Of a stretch of DNA of 64,000 nt, positions 62,632 to 64,000 are shown piece after piece. Within the stretch, counting starts at the first letter, position 1; each line of letters opens with the position of its first letter. The position numbers were made by a program, and so were the translations under genes. This DNA is from Chitinophaga vietnamensis. GTDB taxonomy: Bacteria > Bacteroidota > Bacteroidia > Chitinophagales > Chitinophagaceae. The stretch lies in the NCBI RefSeq assembly GCF_902167635.1, contig NZ_CABHMS010000005.1, positions 186,001 to 250,000 of the forward strand. The letters are read 5' to 3'. The notes beneath the pieces were generated by a model. It saw nothing but the letters and a program-made list of their open reading frames with translations. It was not told the origin of the DNA and made no database searches.

Positions 62632-63744
62632 ATGCCTCAGACAAGAACCATCCAACCTGCCATACTGCTGTTAGACGACGGCACGGTTTTTCAGGGAAAA
62701 GCTTTTGGAAAAATTGGCACTGCTGCCGGTGAATTAGCTTTCAATACTGGTATGACGGGTTACCAGGAAGTGTTTACCGACCCTTCTTACAAAGGGCAGG
62801 TGCTGATCATGAACAACTGCTATATTGGTAACTATGGGACCAAAAAAGATGACGTAGAAAGTAGCAGTGTGAAGATCAGCGGTCTGATCGCCAAAAACAT
62901 CGCCTATAACTACTCTAGGAAAATGGCCGATGAGTCATTGGAGAAATTCCTGACCGACAACAACCTGGTGGCGATCTATGATGTGGATACCCGTGCGCTG
63001 GTATCTCATATCCGCAGCAAAGGTGCGATGAACTGCATCATCTCCTCCGAGATACTGGATGTGGAAAAACTGAAGGCAGAGCTGGCAAAAGTGCCGTCCA
63101 TGGAAGGTTTGGCGCTGTGCCAGGAAGTGACTACCAAAGAGCCTTATCATATTGGCAACCCGAATGCGGAAATCCGTATAGCCGTGCTGGACAACGGTGT
63201 GAAAAGAAACATGCTGAAATGCCTGTCTGAAAAAGGCGCCTATTTGAAAGTGTTCCCTACAGATACCAAATTTGAGGAGTGTGAAACATTCAAGCCGCAC
63301 GCTTATTTTGTGTCCAATGGTCCTGGCGATCCGGCGCCGCTGAAATATGCGGTGGAAACCGTAAAACAGATCCTTGCTGCTGAAAGGCCTATGTTTGGCA
63401 TCTGTCTTGGTCATCAGCTGCTGGCGCTGGCTAATGATATTCCCACTTACAAAATGCATCACGGTCACCGCGGCTTGAACCACCCGGTAAAGAACCTGCA
63501 AACCGGTAAATGTGAGATCACTACGCAGAACCACGGTTTCGCGGTGGATCCTAAGGCGGTGGAAGCCAATCCTAATGTGGAGGTAACGCATATCAACCTG
63601 AATGATAACACCGTAGAAGGCATCCGCATCAAGAACAAGCCGGCGTTTTCTGTGCAGTACCACCCTGAGTCTACTCCGGGTCCGCATGATTCCCGCTACC
63701 TGTTCGATGATTTCTTTGCGATGATCAAAGCGCATCAGCACTAA
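62632..63744 (+). CDS. carA: Carbamoyl-phosphate synthase small subunit
   Basis: A 370-residue glutaminase subunit supplying ammonia for carbamoyl phosphate (pyrimidine and arginine synthesis). The N-terminal CarA domain (LLDDGTVFQGKAFGKIGTAAGELAFNTGMTGYQEVFTDPSYKGQVLIMNNCYIGNYG) and the glutamine amidotransferase domain with the catalytic Cys in FGICLGHQLLALA, NHGFAVD and His-Glu in VQYHPESTPGPHDS are complete. The large-subunit gene carB is not in the window. Confidence 0.97.
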   Translation: MPQTRTIQPAILLLDDGTVFQGKAFGKIGTAAGELAFNTGMTGYQEVFTDPSYKGQVLIMNNCYIGNYGTKKDDVESSSVKISGLIAKNIAYNYSRKMADESLEKFLTDNNLVAIYDVDTRALVSHIRSKGAMNCIISSEILDVEKLKAELAKVPSMEGLALCQEVTTKEPYHIGNPNAEIRIAVLDNGVKRNMLKCLSEKGAYLKVFPTDTKFEECETFKPHAYFVSNGPGDPAPLKYAVETVKQILAAERPMFGICLGHQLLALANDIPTYKMHHGHRGLNHPVKNLQTGKCEITTQNHGFAVDPKAVEANPNVEVTHINLNDNTVEGIRIKNKPAFSVQYHPESTPGPHDSRYLFDDFFAMIKAHQH

Positions 63745-64000
63745 TATCCTGCATTACATACGAGTTTAAATAGAGACGGTCCCGAGGAATCGGGACCGTT
63801 GCATTTTAAAATTCCACGTTATGAAAACAAACGAAAATCCTACGCATAAATGCTGTAGTTATTCCGCCGTTTTATTACATAACAATATTATAAAAAAAAG
63901 GTGTGTTAAAGTGAATTGGGGAGGGGAATTTTTTCTTCAGAAGCCCTGAATCAGTACTTTCCGGACTTTTTTAAGGGTAAACCCGTAATATGGGCAAAAA
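63745..64000 (+). other. Right-edge region after carA with hairpin
   Basis: A 10-bp perfect stem acggtcccga (63776-63785) with 63790-63799, loop ggaa, lies 30 nt after the carA stop; only a weak T-rich tail follows. A 42-codon frame from 63823 has no family likeness, so I do not call it. Nothing else recognisable up to the edge. Confidence 0.6.

Noticed and set aside
63823-63951. Short frame of 42 codons after carA
   Set aside because: No conserved motif, low-complexity end and no promoter; likely chance.

Overview
The window looks like a chromosome segment from a member of the Bacteroidota, most likely Chitinophagaceae (Chitinophaga-like). This rests on a SusC/SusD pair driven by an ECF sigma factor and a FecR anti-sigma factor, type IX secretion proteins (PorV and a type A sorting domain), promoters of the Bacteroidota form TTTG-N19-21-TAnnTTTG, few Shine-Dalgarno sequences, and the zinc-less L36 typical of the phylum. 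No insertion sequence, integrase, CRISPR array, rRNA gene or phage module is visible.

Region by region: (1) 1-9330 is a leftward glycan/nutrient-uptake locus (sigma, FecR, SusC with STN domain, SusD, DUF4843 lipoprotein, PKD-like lipoprotein) that may continue past the left edge. (2) 9448-21928 is a mosaic: glycerophosphodiesterase, an SDR protein with no catalytic Tyr, three AraC-type regulators, an S41 peptidase, a TonB receptor with a beta-propeller lipoprotein (a likely siderophore-type uptake unit with a candidate 21-bp-spaced operator), a methyltransferase, a lysine-rich DUF6496 protein, a small hydrolase and a lipoprotein. (3) 22155-30094 is housekeeping: tRNA-Met(CAU), a large MscS channel, GlpD, nitroreductase, thioesterase, RdgB, an unrecognised protein and IlvE. 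(4) 30379-61556 is the ribosomal superlocus, but broken into parts. rpsL-rpsG is separated from fusA by a leftward collagen-like/T9SS cluster. fusA is separated from rpsJ by a glycosyltransferase plus tandem deacetylases, an outer-membrane protein and two tiny peptide genes. From rpsJ onward the S10-spc-alpha order runs to rplQ. (5) 61665-63744 holds a zinc-ribbon membrane protein and carA.

The most unusual object is at about 43690-44361. Two tandem units each contain a leader with an identical 17-nt block exactly 57 nt before an ATG, a 22- or 28-codon ORF for a Leu-rich amphipathic peptide (both M-x-LLNQLL...KSLLGGL), and a strong terminator. They are too short for normal gene calling and match no family I recognise.

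Other structure: long AT-rich palindromes lie right after stop codons, two of them perfect with 44- and 47-bp arms, with decayed relatives inside the ribosomal operon. rpsL, fusA and rpsJ share a promoter-proximal block (TTACCTTTGCCC.CCCAA) and each has a second upstream promoter, which fits the idea that a formerly continuous operon was split and each part kept or gained its own promoter.
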